From the NCBI GenBank assembly GCA_029582165.1, contig CM055889.1, positions 14,378,841-14,442,840 of the forward strand: a DNA stretch of 64,000 nt, given 5' to 3'. A program made the translations under genes and the position numbers. The notes beneath the pieces were generated by a model. It searched no databases and was not told the DNA's origin. It worked only from the letters and a program-made list of their open reading frames with translations. Below are positions 34,801-47,247 of this stretch, in pieces. The first letter of the stretch is position 1. Every line of letters begins with the position of its first letter. This stretch comes from Portulaca oleracea (Eukaryota; Streptophyta; Magnoliopsida; Caryophyllales; Portulacaceae).

Positions 34801-35677
34801 ACCAAGCTCCACACAATGATTGCAAGCTAGTGTGGAGCCATGCTTGACCTTTCCCGAACCACAACTTGGAGAAGAATTGCATGTCGGCAAGTTCATAACC
34901 TCACACCCTAGCTTGCTTCCTCCCGCACTGAGATCGACCAAGGAAGAGGCATCTTCTACCATCCTTGACCTCAGGGGCGCATCTGATGTTGTGGCAATGG
35001 AGTCAAGCGACTCCATTGAAATTTTGAAAAAAAAAATTCAAGTTTTGAAAAAAAAAATTATATATAACATACTTATACAATTTCAATGCATAAAAGATTA
35101 TACAAAGCAAGTTAGTTGGATTTTCACTTCTAGCGCTTGAACAACTTCTTGGTCTAGTGTTAGCGGGTTCGATGCATGCCAGATGCAATTTTTGAAATCC
35201 CCCCCCCCCAACCTACCCACATGAAATTTACCCTTCAATAGTTAATTTTGCTTCTTCTTTCTCTTTTCCTCTTCTCTCAACTCAATCTTTTGTGATTTAT
35301 TATTGTAAGTTACTATCTAAGTTTTAAATATTCTCAATTATCATGAATGTAGTATTCTCAACTCAATTTTCTTATGGCTAAATTAGGGTTTATATTATAA
35401 ATTGATTTATTATTTGTTAAATGAGTCGAGATAATTAAATTAGATTTACCTTTTTATGAATTGGTATTAGATATTTGGATTATGTGAATGTTGTAAAAAC
35501 AAAATTTGCCAATTGGATGAATAACTTACTTACTATTTTTCTATTTGAATTTGGAGATTGTCAACATTTAGGATTTAAAATACTTACTTACTAGCTAATT
35601 GAATTATTGAATGCGTAATTTGCCCTATTAATGACGCAATGTGGTCAAATTAGAAGTTGGAGACAAATTTTCACTTG
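34801..35677. other. downstream of the gypsy remnant; no gene recognised
   Basis: Possible continuation of gypsy sequence to about 35170, without a recognisable domain; a C run at 35201-35209 and then AT-rich DNA. Confidence 0.3.
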
Positions 35678-35682
35678 TGTTG

Positions 35683-36684
35683 TGAAAGAATCCTAGAGGG
35701 GGGGTGAATAGGGTTATGAAAATTTCTGCACAAATAATCACTAGTAAAGGACGTTAGGTTCTTAATCTAGTTAGATTAAGATTCAATATAATGCAGAAGT
35801 ATGATAAAGGACAATAAGCATAAATTGAATAACTCCCTTTATTATACTGAAATAGAATGAAGCAGAGCAACCTAAGGTGAATGTCCTTAGGTTGTACACA
35901 GAACCAAGCGCCTTGCAGAGGACGCTTCTAGTTTTCTGGAAAACACCCACCAAACTCAACTTTGGTGTAAACACTTGATCGATCCTAAGTCCTTTTAGGA
36001 ATTGATTACAGAAGTATCAACCAAATCCTAAATCCGTTAAGGAATCGATTACACTCAAACACAATCTCACTCAAACTCGATTTTCTCACTCAAAGGAAAA
36101 CTCATTAAAACGAAGAATACTCTTCTTGTTTTGAACACCTAATTTCTTCCGTGGAATCGTTAATCTCTTTCATTCTTGAGGTCTTTTATTTAAGTTGCTT
36201 TAAGTCCTATAGAGCCGTTGAAGGGCTGGCTTCATCGGATACTTTCCTTCCTTCTAGTTTGATAACTTCCTTAATCGGCAGCTTCCTTCTTTACTTTGAT
36301 TCTGGAAATCTTCAATCATATCTTTCTTCGAAGTTCTTGATTAATTGTTTCCTGAAATAAGAAAGGTTACAATTAATTAATCTGGTTAGAAAAAGGATAG
36401 AATAAGATGTAAATCTTTCCAGAATATACTCCTTAAACTTCCCTGATATTTTGCTCCTTTTATCTTTCACGACGAAGCTTCTGGTCTGGGGTGAACGTCC
36501 TTGTGATGTTGTGAGTAAACGTCCTTATGATCCCCTAGGTGGATGTCCTTCCGCCTACTTTGAGATTTCTTTCCTTGCGCATCATATCTTTTCTAGCTAT
36601 TCGAATTTTGGCTTTCATTCAAAACTGATTCAGTGCCAAGGTCCTTGAGCTTGAATCTATCAACGTCCTTGAGGGGTTCTAACA
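35683..36684 (-). mobile_element. solo LTR, copia SIRE/Maximus-like, 1.0 kb
   Basis: 1002 bp with a perfect 5-bp target duplication TGTTG (35678-35682 and 36685-36689). On the minus strand it runs TGTTAGAACCCCTCAAGGAC to GGATTCTTTCA, with CCCTATTCACCCCCCC close to its 3' end, a phrase typical of SIRE-type copia LTRs. No internal genes or second LTR are present. Confidence 0.8.
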
Positions 36685-36689
36685 TGTTG

Positions 36690-38470
36690 GTTTGGTGATA
36701 TTCTCAATGCCTTATTTGTTAGTTCTCTTGTGTTTTAGGATTGTGCTATGTGTATCTAATTAATTTAGTTTATATATAATTTCAGCTTAAAATAGAGATA
36801 TTTTTTAAGAAATTGGCTAGGAAATCAGTGTCTCATTCGAGCCCCCAACGATAAATTCTCCATTGAATTAAGAAAGTGGAAGAGATAGTACATCACAAAT
36901 ACCAATTTACACAACAGAATATCATATGACTGTTTAAAATGACGTTGTTATTACTTATTTTGAGGATGACATATTTCAAAAAGTATCAAGTGAAGCTATC
37001 ATTGACCATTTAAGAAGATGCATGATCGTCGATCTAACTATTAGGTATTTGTTTCTATTTAATATCATTTTCATGACTAATATTACATTCACTATTTTAG
37101 TCGTATTTAAATTTTTAGTACTGTTAAATTTAATCAAATTATTGTTGACTCCACTGTCTTATAATCCTGGATCCGCCACGGCTTCACCTTGACATCTGTT
37201 GTGATGACTACCTTGTGTCCTTCAACAAAATGGTGAGCGCTCGTGTTAAGGCCCCTCTTGATGAAAAGTTGATCCCTTTTTCCTTCCGAAATTGCTACGC
37301 CTTTACGAAGAAGGGGTTGATGAGTGTCACTTTGATCCGGCTAAAGGATTTTATTGAGTTAATTTTAAGTGAGAGGTCGGTTGGATTTGAACTCCCAAGA
37401 TTTGAGGGAAACTCTTCTCCAACAAGAGGAGTCCGATCAATATTTCGCGAGGGTCCTTAGCATCGAAAAAAAATAACGAAAGTGGGTTCAAGCTAGTTTT
37501 CCTTATAGTCGAGCTCGGGTCGCTTTTGAAGCTTCAAATCGACTATTTTTGGAAGGAAAGAGGTGTGGTCTTTTCACAAGGGTTGGTGGAGAAACCGAGT
37601 CCAAGGAACCAAGAAGAAAGAAGATGGGAAGTAATGGAAAAATGAGTAGAATGAAGGAGGAAAATGTAGAAAGTTGGCAAAATTGAGTATGAGAAAAATA
37701 CATGTCTTCACTCTTTTGACCATACTTCCTTCAATACAATCTCGATGAGCCCCAAATTCGGAAAGCTTATTATAGTACACATCGAGAGCTTTCCGTCGAT
37801 ATATAATACGCCTAAATCGGAGTTAAAATGAAGAAGTATGCATGTTGGAAGTCAGCAAAAGTCGGAAGGCGCTGGCTTGCCCCTACCCAGGTTTTCCCGC
37901 CCAAAATCTCTAGTTGAGGCGCTGGCTATGCCTCGACTTTTTTCTGCAAATGTTCAAAAATTCCCCCTTTCTATTTGTTGTGCTTCCCCCATTTAAACCC
38001 CCACCCCCCTCATTTTGTAGGCAAGTTTTGAACACTCAAACACTAATGTTTATGAACTCTTGAGAGAGTATTTGGAACCATAATTTCTTTGTAATTAAGT
38101 TTAATCCTTTGTGGGAGTGCTTAATCAATTTCCTTTTGATTTGTGAATTTGTTGTGCATCTTTCAAATTCTGTTTGGTGGAATTTCATGGAAGAACAAGT
38201 ATGGTTGCTTGTGAAGGATTTCTTTGCAACCTCTTGTAATCCTTAGGCAATTGGGTGAGTTACTTACTCTTTATATTAGTCATATCTTTCTTTAATTGTT
38301 CATGTTATCCTATCTCAAAAACCCTAAAAATATATTTGTTCTTGAGTTCTAATTTGAGATTTTCTTTAAACCCTAAAAAAAAATTTAATAGCTTTCTTTA
38401 AATTTTTCGGTGAAAACATAATTTTCATAATGAGTAGACAGTTTTGTCCTCCTAACAGACCCCCGTTCTA
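36690..38470. other. probable remnant of an LTR retrotransposon leader or LTR
   Basis: The plus-strand ORF 37215-37460 (81 codons) has no recognised domain. The phrases around 37780-37860 (CGAGAGCTTTCCGTCGATAT, CGGAGTTAAAATGAAGAAG) and the GAGGCGCTGGC... pair near 37870 and 37917 are of a kind seen in gypsy LTRs. No ends or target duplication were found, so this is a weak assignment. Confidence 0.3.
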
Positions 38471-38635
38471 GTGTACAAAATGATTCAAGTCTAGACTAAA
38501 CACATCCAGAGATTTTAGTTGCCAACTGGAGATTTTTAACTTCCTCAAAAACATCCATGAGTGAATTACAAGTTTTGGTTACGATTTATGACAGAAGACA
38601 AGCTCTTGAGCTTACTTCAGAAAAATAAGGGACAC

Positions 38636-38757
38636 AAGTTGTAAGTGTTTTTTTACCCTACCTGAAGTTTGTTGTAATAATTAATTATTACCCTCCCTAT
38701 CTTTGTGAAATAATTTTTATTCTACTTGACAAGAGTTGTAAGTGATTTTTACCTTAC
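38636..38757 (-). repeat. left arm of a 120-bp inverted dispersed repeat
   Basis: Its reverse complement (AAGGTAAAAATCACTTACAA ... TTATTACAACAAACTTCAGG ... CACTTACAACTT) aligns along its whole length, at roughly three quarters identity, with 40663-40774. A further short piece matches at about 41107-41135. Confidence 0.65.
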
Positions 38758-40662
38758 ATAAGGTAGTAGTAAGTGTTACTGAAGATCTAGATCTTCGATT
38801 CCGTCGTTATTACTAAAGATCCAGAATCTCGAGACAACATTTCAATTCCACTGAGCGTCATCGTAGGACCAAAACAGGAAGCAATTTACATTGTAATCCC
38901 AATATCCGTCATCTACGCTCCACTAAAACCCTGCCCTAACCTCTTTATCCCCCCTACTCCCTTCTTCACTGTTGATCATGTCGATCAATCCTAAACCCTT
39001 TCATCATTGTCAATTTTCCGCCAAAATGTGGATATACCCCATGTGCTCCAATCGCAATCGTTTAGCATCTCACTATTCTGATCTCCATTTCCGGCGACAA
39101 ATTTCATGCCAAGTTCTTCTCTCACCATACTACCATCGGGTATGAGCAATTGTTGAAAGCTTTCCTCTAAAGTTTATTCGTTATTATGGTGTTTCTGTTC
39201 ATTATTGATACATATATAATTAAAGACCTAATAAGTTTCTGAAATCGATATGAAAAAATTTATATCCTTTCGTAATAAACGAAGCAAATAAACAAAACAA
39301 TTGCAATTTGTCTCAATCAATACATAGCTATCCATTTAAACCTTTCATGATCTAAGCTACTCACTATGAAAAAATAAAAAGTAATAAAAGATAAACCTCG
39401 ATTTTATCACCTTAATGGTTTTTGAGCTTTGTTTCTGGGGTGTTTTACCTACTTTGGTAAAAATTTGACTTGGTTTAGCTCATCGTCGCTTTTTGTAGCT
39501 AAAATACTAAACTTTGTCAATTGTAGATGAATTTTGGGTGATTCGCGGCGCTTTAATGATTGTTGGGTGAAAGATGAGGAAGTAGTGGAGAAGTCCGGAT
39601 GAAAAGAGTGTGTGAAGAATTCCAAAGGAGACTTTTCCACAGGTGCACACCCAGGCGCATGCCTGTGCGCCAGTCCAGAATTTCCATGACAGGTGCACTC
39701 TCAAGCGGACGCCTGTGCACGTTGCCTAGAATTCAACTTTTATCATTTTAATTGGAAAAATTCTGTAGTTATCATTATCTTATTATTCGGCAAACTTTCT
39801 AGGTTTTGAGAGAAATTTCTCTCTAGCCTCTCTAGAGGTTTTTTAGGGTAGATTTTAGGTTTAATTTGTCTCTTGTTCACGAATTGCACTTCGTTCTCTA
39901 CATCGTATTCAAGACTAAGTTTTTCTAACCCTCTCTCTTTATGTTCATGTTTTTATGTTTGTTTGTTACATTGATTTTATCTTTGATTTTTATTGTTATG
40001 TTAATTAATTCATAGTTTTGGGTTGTGATTGAGTTGTTTGATGGTGAATTAATCTCTGTATAGGGCTAATCTATCCAAATTCATGCTTGTAGTTAGAGGT
40101 TTTCTCATGCCCACCATGTGTTCGATGAAATGCTCGAGAAAGTGTTCATATGTTTTCTTTAGGCAATTGATTTATGCTGAGAGGTGAGGTCAATTTGCTC
40201 ACGTGGGTAGATAAAATAGTTAGGATTTTTGACATGAGAATAGTCGAATTCTAACTAGGTCTAGGGTTGCTATTCTTGTAGTTTAATTATACTAACTCCA
40301 TGAGAATAGGCAGTTGGAATAGTTAGACTAGTCCTTGACCCTCGAGAGAGGGCTTTGGCGAGCTTTAATGATGCAATTGATCACTCTTAATTGCTTGATT
40401 AGAATTGGTAGATTAGGTTATTCATATTCATTAGTTGTTGAATATTTATAACACAACCTGAGTATTTTTATTGTTTTCGTAGTTCGTTTTTTTTCCTTGA
40501 TCACCACAATCACGTGTTTATTCACCTAGCTTGAAACACTTGAGTTCATTCTGAGTGTCTAGAACACAACTCCCTATGGATACGACAACCGTACTCCCAA
40601 AAGTACGACAACAATAAACAAAGAATACCATGGAGTAATACTTACAAGAAACCTCAAGTAGT
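38757..40662. other. DNA between the inverted arms; LTR-like phrases
   Basis: No ORF with a domain. 39640-39720 has two near copies of an AGGTGCAC...GCCTGTGC block. 40560-40615 (ACTCCCTATGGATACGACAA) is similar in inverse sense to the start of the repeats at 41440, which suggests a diverged, oppositely oriented member of that class. Confidence 0.35.
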
Positions 40663-40774
40663 TAAGGTAAAAATCATTTATAGCACTTGTAAGGTAGGAC
40701 AAAAACTATTTCACAAGGGGGGTTTAAAATTTATTACAACAAACCTTAGATAGCTAGAAAACACTTACAACTTT
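40663..40774 (+). repeat. right arm of the inverted dispersed repeat
   Basis: See the left arm at 38636. The two arms could be the ends of a 2.1-kb non-autonomous DNA element, or two separate insertions of one short repeat; no target duplication supports the first reading. Confidence 0.6.
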
Positions 40775-40786
40775 AGTGAGGTAAAA

Positions 40787-41098
40787 GTCATGTTCTTTAG
40801 ACTAGTAAGTTATGTTTAAATAGTTTAACATTACCTTATTTTACCTTACCCAATTCCTTAAAAAACACTCAAACCAATCTCAAAATTTTAATAAAAAAGA
40901 AATCAAAATAATATTATTTTAATCATTAAATCAATCCACTTTTTCCAACACTTTCAACTTTTCCATTTATTATCCCCAAAACATTCAGATTTTATTAATT
41001 AAATAATTCCACACCACAGCTAACTTAACTCTAATAAATCTCAACATTTCATTTCCTTTCCTCTTCTTACCTTACCAATCCTAACTCAACCCAATCAC
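40787..41098 (-). mobile_element. MITE fragment of the GTTCTTT family
   Basis: Starts GTCATGTTCTTTAGACTAG and aligns with the reverse complement of the MITE at 30296 (CTTAAAAAACACTCAAACCA, CATTTCCTTTCCTCTTCTTA, ACTTACC-type phrases), with an AT-rich interior insertion. The right terminus is missing. Confidence 0.5.
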
Positions 41099-41439
41099 TC
41101 GATATGTAACAATTATTACAGCAAACCTCAGACAGAGTTAATATAAATTATTCTTATTTTCCACAATATCTATTATTGTACAATTTTCATGTTATAATCC
41201 TTCTATTTGACAATATGTTTCAGTATGGCTTTTTTATGGTCTCAAATGCCCTACTTTAATCATAAACTAACTTTGAATACTGTAGAAACTGTGATGCCCT
41301 CAACACCAATGCCGCTGAGGACCTCAGCCATGCCCAGAGATTTTTGTTTGAAAGAGCAAAAAATTAGAGAAGTATCCGGAAAAACTCTTAAATAATCTCA
41401 GCATATATTCAAGATTATATAGAATTATTTTTGGTGTAT

Positions 41440-43036
41440 TGATAGGCCGCAAGTGCACGGGTGCTCGTGTAGCAAGTATCAAGGTCGATCCCACAAGGAC
41501 TTTGCTAACTACGCACCAAACTAGCCTCCTAGGTGATTGCTAAATCGGTCGGGTCTTAGATTGAGAATAACTAATTCTAGTTCTAGTCACTAAAAAAGGT
41601 CAAATAAATCAAATATTCACACAATTCACAAGATGAAATCAATATGAGAAAGACGTTCAGGGGATAAAACCTAAGTCACTTTATGAATCAAACAAGTGGA
41701 TTGAACATGTATGTCACTAATTTGGTACATTTTAGGGTCGATAATCGCATAAATCTTCCGTAGCGAGCTTTTGGCAATGAAACGGATTGCTTAGTAAAAT
41801 TGATCTCTTGGACTCTTTATTGTGTCAATTTTATCTAAGTTAAAGATCAAATTATCCAATGACCCCTAATCACAAAGTCTTCTATCTCTAGTTCACTTCA
41901 TAAACCAGTTTAATCCTAAGGGCTCCGATTATCGAATTTCTCCGTTCGGTACTTCATTCAACAATCTAAATCCATGCTAATGGTGATCAAGCAAAAGCAA
42001 TGACATACAAAATCAAAGGATAAATAAAATGCATTCAAACAAGATAAACAAACTTGTTCAATCCAACAATACTCAATCCATAAGAGAAACTTGAAAGGGA
42101 TTATCCCCCAAACTGAAAGAAACTACTCACTACTCATGTTCCAAACACAAAACATATCAAAATCTATTCTAGAAACCATGAAATCTAAAAGAAAGAGAAG
42201 TAAACCGAGATGGAAATCGTTCCTCGCTTGAATGGTAGTCGGTGGGGACTTTTGCTCCTCCACTTCAATGGATTTCTTGAGAATCGATCTTCAAACTCCA
42301 ATAAACTCTCAATCTTCAACTATGGATGAATGTGGATGGATTTGTGGAGGAAGGGATGGATGATGGTAGAGATGGAGATGGATGGTGAATGGGAGTGAAT
42401 GAATGAAGGTGGATGGTCATGGATGAATCAGCCGAATCTACAATTATATAGTCATTAAGAGAAGTTGAAACGGCCAAATCGTCATAAACAAGGCCAACAC
42501 GGACCGTGTTGGTGTTAACACGGGTCGTGTTGATGGTTTCTGGGGAAATTGAGCTCTCTGGAGACCAACACGGACCGTGTTGATGTCAACACGGGTCGTG
42601 TTGGTTCTGGAGTTTTCTGGGTCGTCTTGTTTCGGCCATATCTCCTTCGTCCGGTGTCCGATTGACTTGGTTCTTGACTTTAGGAGTCTACTTTTCATTG
42701 GCATAAGTCTCAAAGCCATAGCATACTTGTGGAAATGATGGTGACCAAAAGAGTGGACATATATCAGTTTTCACACACTTTCAGCTATTTTACTCATAAC
42801 TCCATCATCTCAACTCGGAATTGACCTTATAATATATCGTCGGAAAGCTCTTTTAGTGATGAATCAAGTAATGAACGTGAGCTTTGGAGTTCATATCACC
42901 AATCTGCACAAATTGAACAAAACACACAAAACTCAGTTAAGATAGCGAAATAAAGACATAAAAGATCAATTAAGCACATTAATCCCCAAATATCACTATC
43001 AAAAGGCTCCCAATATATAGTCACTATATGCCCTCA
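41440..43036. repeat. 1.6-kb LTR-like repeat, copy 1 of a tandem pair
   Basis: Begins TGATAGGCCGCAAGTGCACG and ends TATATGCCCTCA. The second copy (43043-44640) is about 96-97% identical by eye. Contains four CAACACGG-type palindromes at 42494-42610. The 91-codon minus-strand ORF (42444-42719) present in both copies shows no known domain. Confidence 0.8.
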
Positions 43037-43042
43037 AAAACT

Positions 43043-44643
43043 TGATAGGCCGCAAGTGCACGGGTGCTCGTGTAACAAGTATCAAGGTCGATCCCACAAG
43101 GACTTTGCTAACTACGCACCAAACTAGCCTCCTAGGTGATTGCTAAATCGGTCGGGTCTTAGATTGAGAATAACTAATTCTAGTTCTAGTCACTAAAAAA
43201 GGTCAAATAAATCAAATATTCACACAATTCACAAGATGAAATCAATATGAGAAAGACGTTCAGGGGATAAAACCTAAGTAACTCTATGAATCAAACAAGT
43301 GGATTGAACATGTATGTCACTAATTTGGTACATTTTAGGGTCGATAATCGCATAATGTATTCCGTAGCGAGCTTTTGGCAATGAAACGGATTGCTTAGTA
43401 AAATTGATCTATTGGACTCTTTATTGTGTCAATTTTATCTAAGTTAAATATCAAATTATCCAATGACCCCTAGTCACAAAGTCTTCTATCTCTAGTTCAC
43501 TTTATATAATAGTTTAATCCTAAGGGTTCCGATTATCGAATTTCTCCGTTCGGTACTTCATTCAACAATCTAAATCCATGCTAATGGTGATCAAGCAAAA
43601 GCAATGACATACAAAATCAAAGGATAAATAAAATGCATTCAAACTAAATTAACATACTTGTTCAATCCAACAACACTCAATCCATAAGAGAAACCAACAA
43701 GGGTTTATCCCCCAAACTAAAGAAAACTACTCACTACTCATATTCAACTCACAAAACATAACAAAATATACTCTAAAAAGCATGAAATCTAAGAGAAAGA
43801 GAAGTAAACCGAGATGAAAATCGTTCCTCGCTTGAATGGTAGTCGGTAGGGACTTTTGCTCCTCCACTTCAATGGGTTTCTTGAGAATCGATCTTCGAAC
43901 TCCAATAAACTCTCAATCTTCAACTAAGGATGAATGTGGATGGATTTGTGGAGGAAGGGATGGATGATGGTAGAGATGGAGATGGATGGTGAATGGGAGT
44001 GAATGAATGAAGGTGGATGGTGATGGATGAATCAGCCGAATCTACAATTATATAGCCATTAAGAGAAGTTGAAACGACCAAATCGTCATAAACAAGGCCA
44101 ACACGGACCGTGTTGGTGTTAACACGGGTCGTGTTGATGGTTTCTGGGGAAATTGAGCTCTCTGGAGGCCAACACGGACCGTGTTGATGTCAACACGGGT
44201 CGTGTTGGTTCTGGAGTTTTCTGGGTCGTCTTGTTTCGGCCATATCTCCTTCATCCGGTGTCCGATTGACTTGGTTCTTGACTTTAGGAGTCTACTTTTC
44301 ATTGGCATAAGTCTCAAAGCCATAGCATACTTGTGGAAATGATGGTGACCAAAAGAGTGGACATATATCAGTTTTCACACACTTTCAGCTATTTTACTCA
44401 TAACTCCATCATCTCAACTCGGAATTGACCTTATAATATATCGTCGGAAAGCTCTTTTAGTGATGAATCAAGTAATGAATGTGAGCTTTGGAGTTCATAT
44501 CACTAATCTGCACAAATTGAACAAAACACACAAAACTCAGTTAAGATAGCGAAATAAAGACATAAAAGATCAATTAAGCACATTAATCCCCAAATATCAC
44601 TATCAAAAGGCTCCCAATATATAGTCACTATATGCCCTCATCA
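43043..44643. repeat. 1.6-kb LTR-like repeat, copy 2 of a tandem pair
   Basis: Same TG...CA ends as copy 1, separated from it by only AAAACT (43037-43042). TGTAT lies immediately before copy 1 (41435-41439) and at 44644-44648 after copy 2, consistent with a 5-bp target duplication around the pair if the right end is taken as ...GCCCTCATCA. There is no internal coding region, primer site or polypurine tract between the copies. Confidence 0.75.
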
Positions 44644-44680
44644 TGTATACTGTGCAGAATATATTTTGGTAGATAAGAAT

Positions 44681-45452
44681 TGGAGCTTCCAAAAAGAATG
44701 AAGATTGAAGATCAACACAAATATGGAAAGGATCAATCACGCAAGGAAGGAAGAAATAGTCGTTATTGATGACATCCAATGCCTATAAAAAGGCATCAGT
44801 TTCCTCCTTGAAGAAGTAGTCGATTCCAAGCAAGTAATCGAGTATAGGAAATCTCGTGAGGTTTTTTAGTGTAGCCAATGAATCCTTGGTGAGAAATGTA
44901 GCCATTAAGGTACTTCTGGTGAGGTGTAACCAAGGTTCTTGGTGAGTTATGTAGTCAACTATGTTGGTGAGGTATTGTGTAGAAAAGCGTTGAAGCACTA
45001 AGGCTTTGTGAGTTTGTTATCCATTGTAATCCGGCATATTCTTCTCTGCCTTGTCTGTGAGGCCCCTCCTCTTTACCTCGTCTGTGAGGCCCTCCTTTCT
45101 GCCTCATCTGTGAAGCATCATCTGTGAGGTCTCTCCTCTCTGCCTCATCTGTGAAGCCTCGTCTGTGAAGTCCTTTCTCTCTGCCTCATCTGTGAGGCCC
45201 TTCATCACAAGCCTCGTCTGTGAGGCCCCTCAACAGAAACGGAATCTTAGTTTCTGTCCTTGTAAGCAGTCATCAAGGACCTCACTGTCCTGATTCTGCT
45301 AAGTTCCCTAACCTCCTCTATTTCTATTGTACCTCAACGTTTTTCTAATAAAGAAGTATTATTCAACTCATTCAAATGCTATTAACGTCTTTATATTTAT
45401 AAGTGAAGAACTTTGTATCAAACCTATTCACCTCCCCTCAAGGGTCTCAACA
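44681..45452 (+). mobile_element. solo LTR, copia type, 772 bp, with internal minisatellite
   Basis: TGGAGCTTCC...GTCTCAACA, framed by a perfect 5-bp duplication AGAAT (44676-44680, 45453-45457). It has a TATA-like CCTATAAAAAGG (about 44779-44790) and an AATAAA near 45350, which set the plus orientation, and CCTATTCACCTCCCC close to the 3' end, as in the solo LTR at 35683. Confidence 0.8.
45044..45230 (+). repeat. minisatellite of TCTGTGAGG units
   Basis: Around eight degenerate units built on CCTCRTCTGTGARGCC, spaced roughly 15-40 bases apart, inside the solo LTR's transcribed part. Confidence 0.75.
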
Positions 45453-45457
45453 AGAAT

Positions 45458-47242
45458 ACAATATTTTACCCAAAGAATATAATGTTATATCTTTATAAAA
45501 GTATTTCTCACTAAGAATATAGTGTACTACCCAAATTCATATAATAGATTATCATACATGTCAAGAAATTAATAATCAGAATTATTATATTTTAATAGTA
45601 CATATGTCATAGCAATAAATAATATAGAACAAAAGGAGTTTTAAAAATTATTTTTCCATATTTTCCCTCATAAGTAGTTTTATATTGATCTTAATAACAT
45701 AATTTAGTTAAATTTGAGAGTATATAGCTAATTTTTCTTCAAAGAAAGGATAAGTAGGTTTGTATATTAGACCATTATTTTAGAGGTAACTACCAATAAA
45801 TTTTATAGGTTGAGGACAAAGTGGAATCAAGTACTAAATAGTGTATGATAATGTAGACACCAGGTTTTGTCCCGGTTTTGTGTAATATTCTACAACATTT
45901 TATTTTAGTTTAGTTTATATTAGAACTTGAGTCAGCTAATTATGTGATATCACACATCCTCCTATCTCAACAAAAAAAAAAACAAAAAGAAACAAAAGTT
46001 TCTTGCCATTTCATCGATTTCTAAGCCTCCCACAAAGGAACATTTCACTTCTAAGCCAAAAACCATTTTTTCCACATACATAGGTTCACTCCTTCGATGT
46101 CCATTTTTTCCACAAATCTGAATCCTTTAACGAGCTTAAAGTACACTCTATACACATGCTCACTCCTTTGAAGTCCATTTTCTTGATTTTCATTAATCAT
46201 GTAACAATATTGCCATTTTGCTCAATTTGTATAAACTGTGCATATCTTTTAATTGTATTCTTTTGTTTCTGCAAATTGCGTGTGAATAGGTAGAGTTTTG
46301 AAATAAATATCTTCTTCTTATACCCATTCTATAATTCACACAATTTGAGTAAGATCGTTATTTAATTTTAACGGCCAAGTCAAAGGAATTATTCCTCAGA
46401 CATGTAACCTTATTCCTGAAACTAATGTTGGTTCGCATAATAAATTTAGTTTGTACAATTTGTTTATCTCTAAAATTAACGAGTGACTCACTTTTATTTA
46501 TTATTTTTCTAACTTGATTCTTGGGTTTATTTGACAATTCAACCAGCAAATAAATTTAAGAAAAAAAAAAAAGTAATTGTAAATTGCGATACAGACCGAA
46601 AGGTATCCAGAAAAGTCCAACGTAACGAGCTTATTATGCTGATCTTCCTAGAAGCTTTATTGCGCAGTTGACCAAACTCACCACTGGTTTCCACAGAGTG
46701 TAACCGATCAGTTATGGCGGTCAACCCGGTGGTTGAGTCTCTCGGTTCTTTCCGTTCGTATTTCAATTTATCTTAATTGTTTTTCCAATTTTTCTGTTAT
46801 TTATTCCTTTGAATATCTTTATAAGTTCTAGAACTAAGGTTTACAAATTAATATATCTTAAGGATTGCTAAACAGTTCCCTTTTTGTCTCTTGTCCCTAA
46901 TTAGTAATTTTAATATTAAACAACCCCTCTTTTGACTCACTCAATTCAATTTGATGTAGAAAGCAACAACGAATGTTCTTCGAGGTTAACTTTACGCGCG
47001 ATGTTTACATATAAATATGATCGATCAACCCCACAATTTTCACGCATTAAATTTTTTTACTTTCCTCGATATTCATAATGAAGGACTTAAAGATAGAATT
47101 AATTAATAACCAACTTGACTATCGTGTCTTTGATATTCTAACTACTTAAAAGGACCCATGGCATGTTCCTCGTAGTATTTAAATCATTTAGGCAATTGCA
47201 CATTCATTCACCTATGCTTTTTTTTTTCTATGGGCACATAAA
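45458..47242. other. intergenic DNA; possible old LTR start at 45851
   Basis: 45851 onward begins TGTAGACACCAGGTTTTGTC, similar to a common gypsy LTR start, but I find no matching end or repeat. The minus-strand ORF 46539-46766 has no recognised domain. The rest is AT-rich. Confidence 0.3.
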
Positions 47243-47247
47243 CAAAG

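Noticed and set aside
42444..44323. 91-codon ORF conserved in two copies (42444-42719 and 44048-44323)
   Set aside because: It is conserved only because the whole 1.6-kb repeat is duplicated; there is no domain, and the differences between copies include amino-acid changes without apparent constraint.
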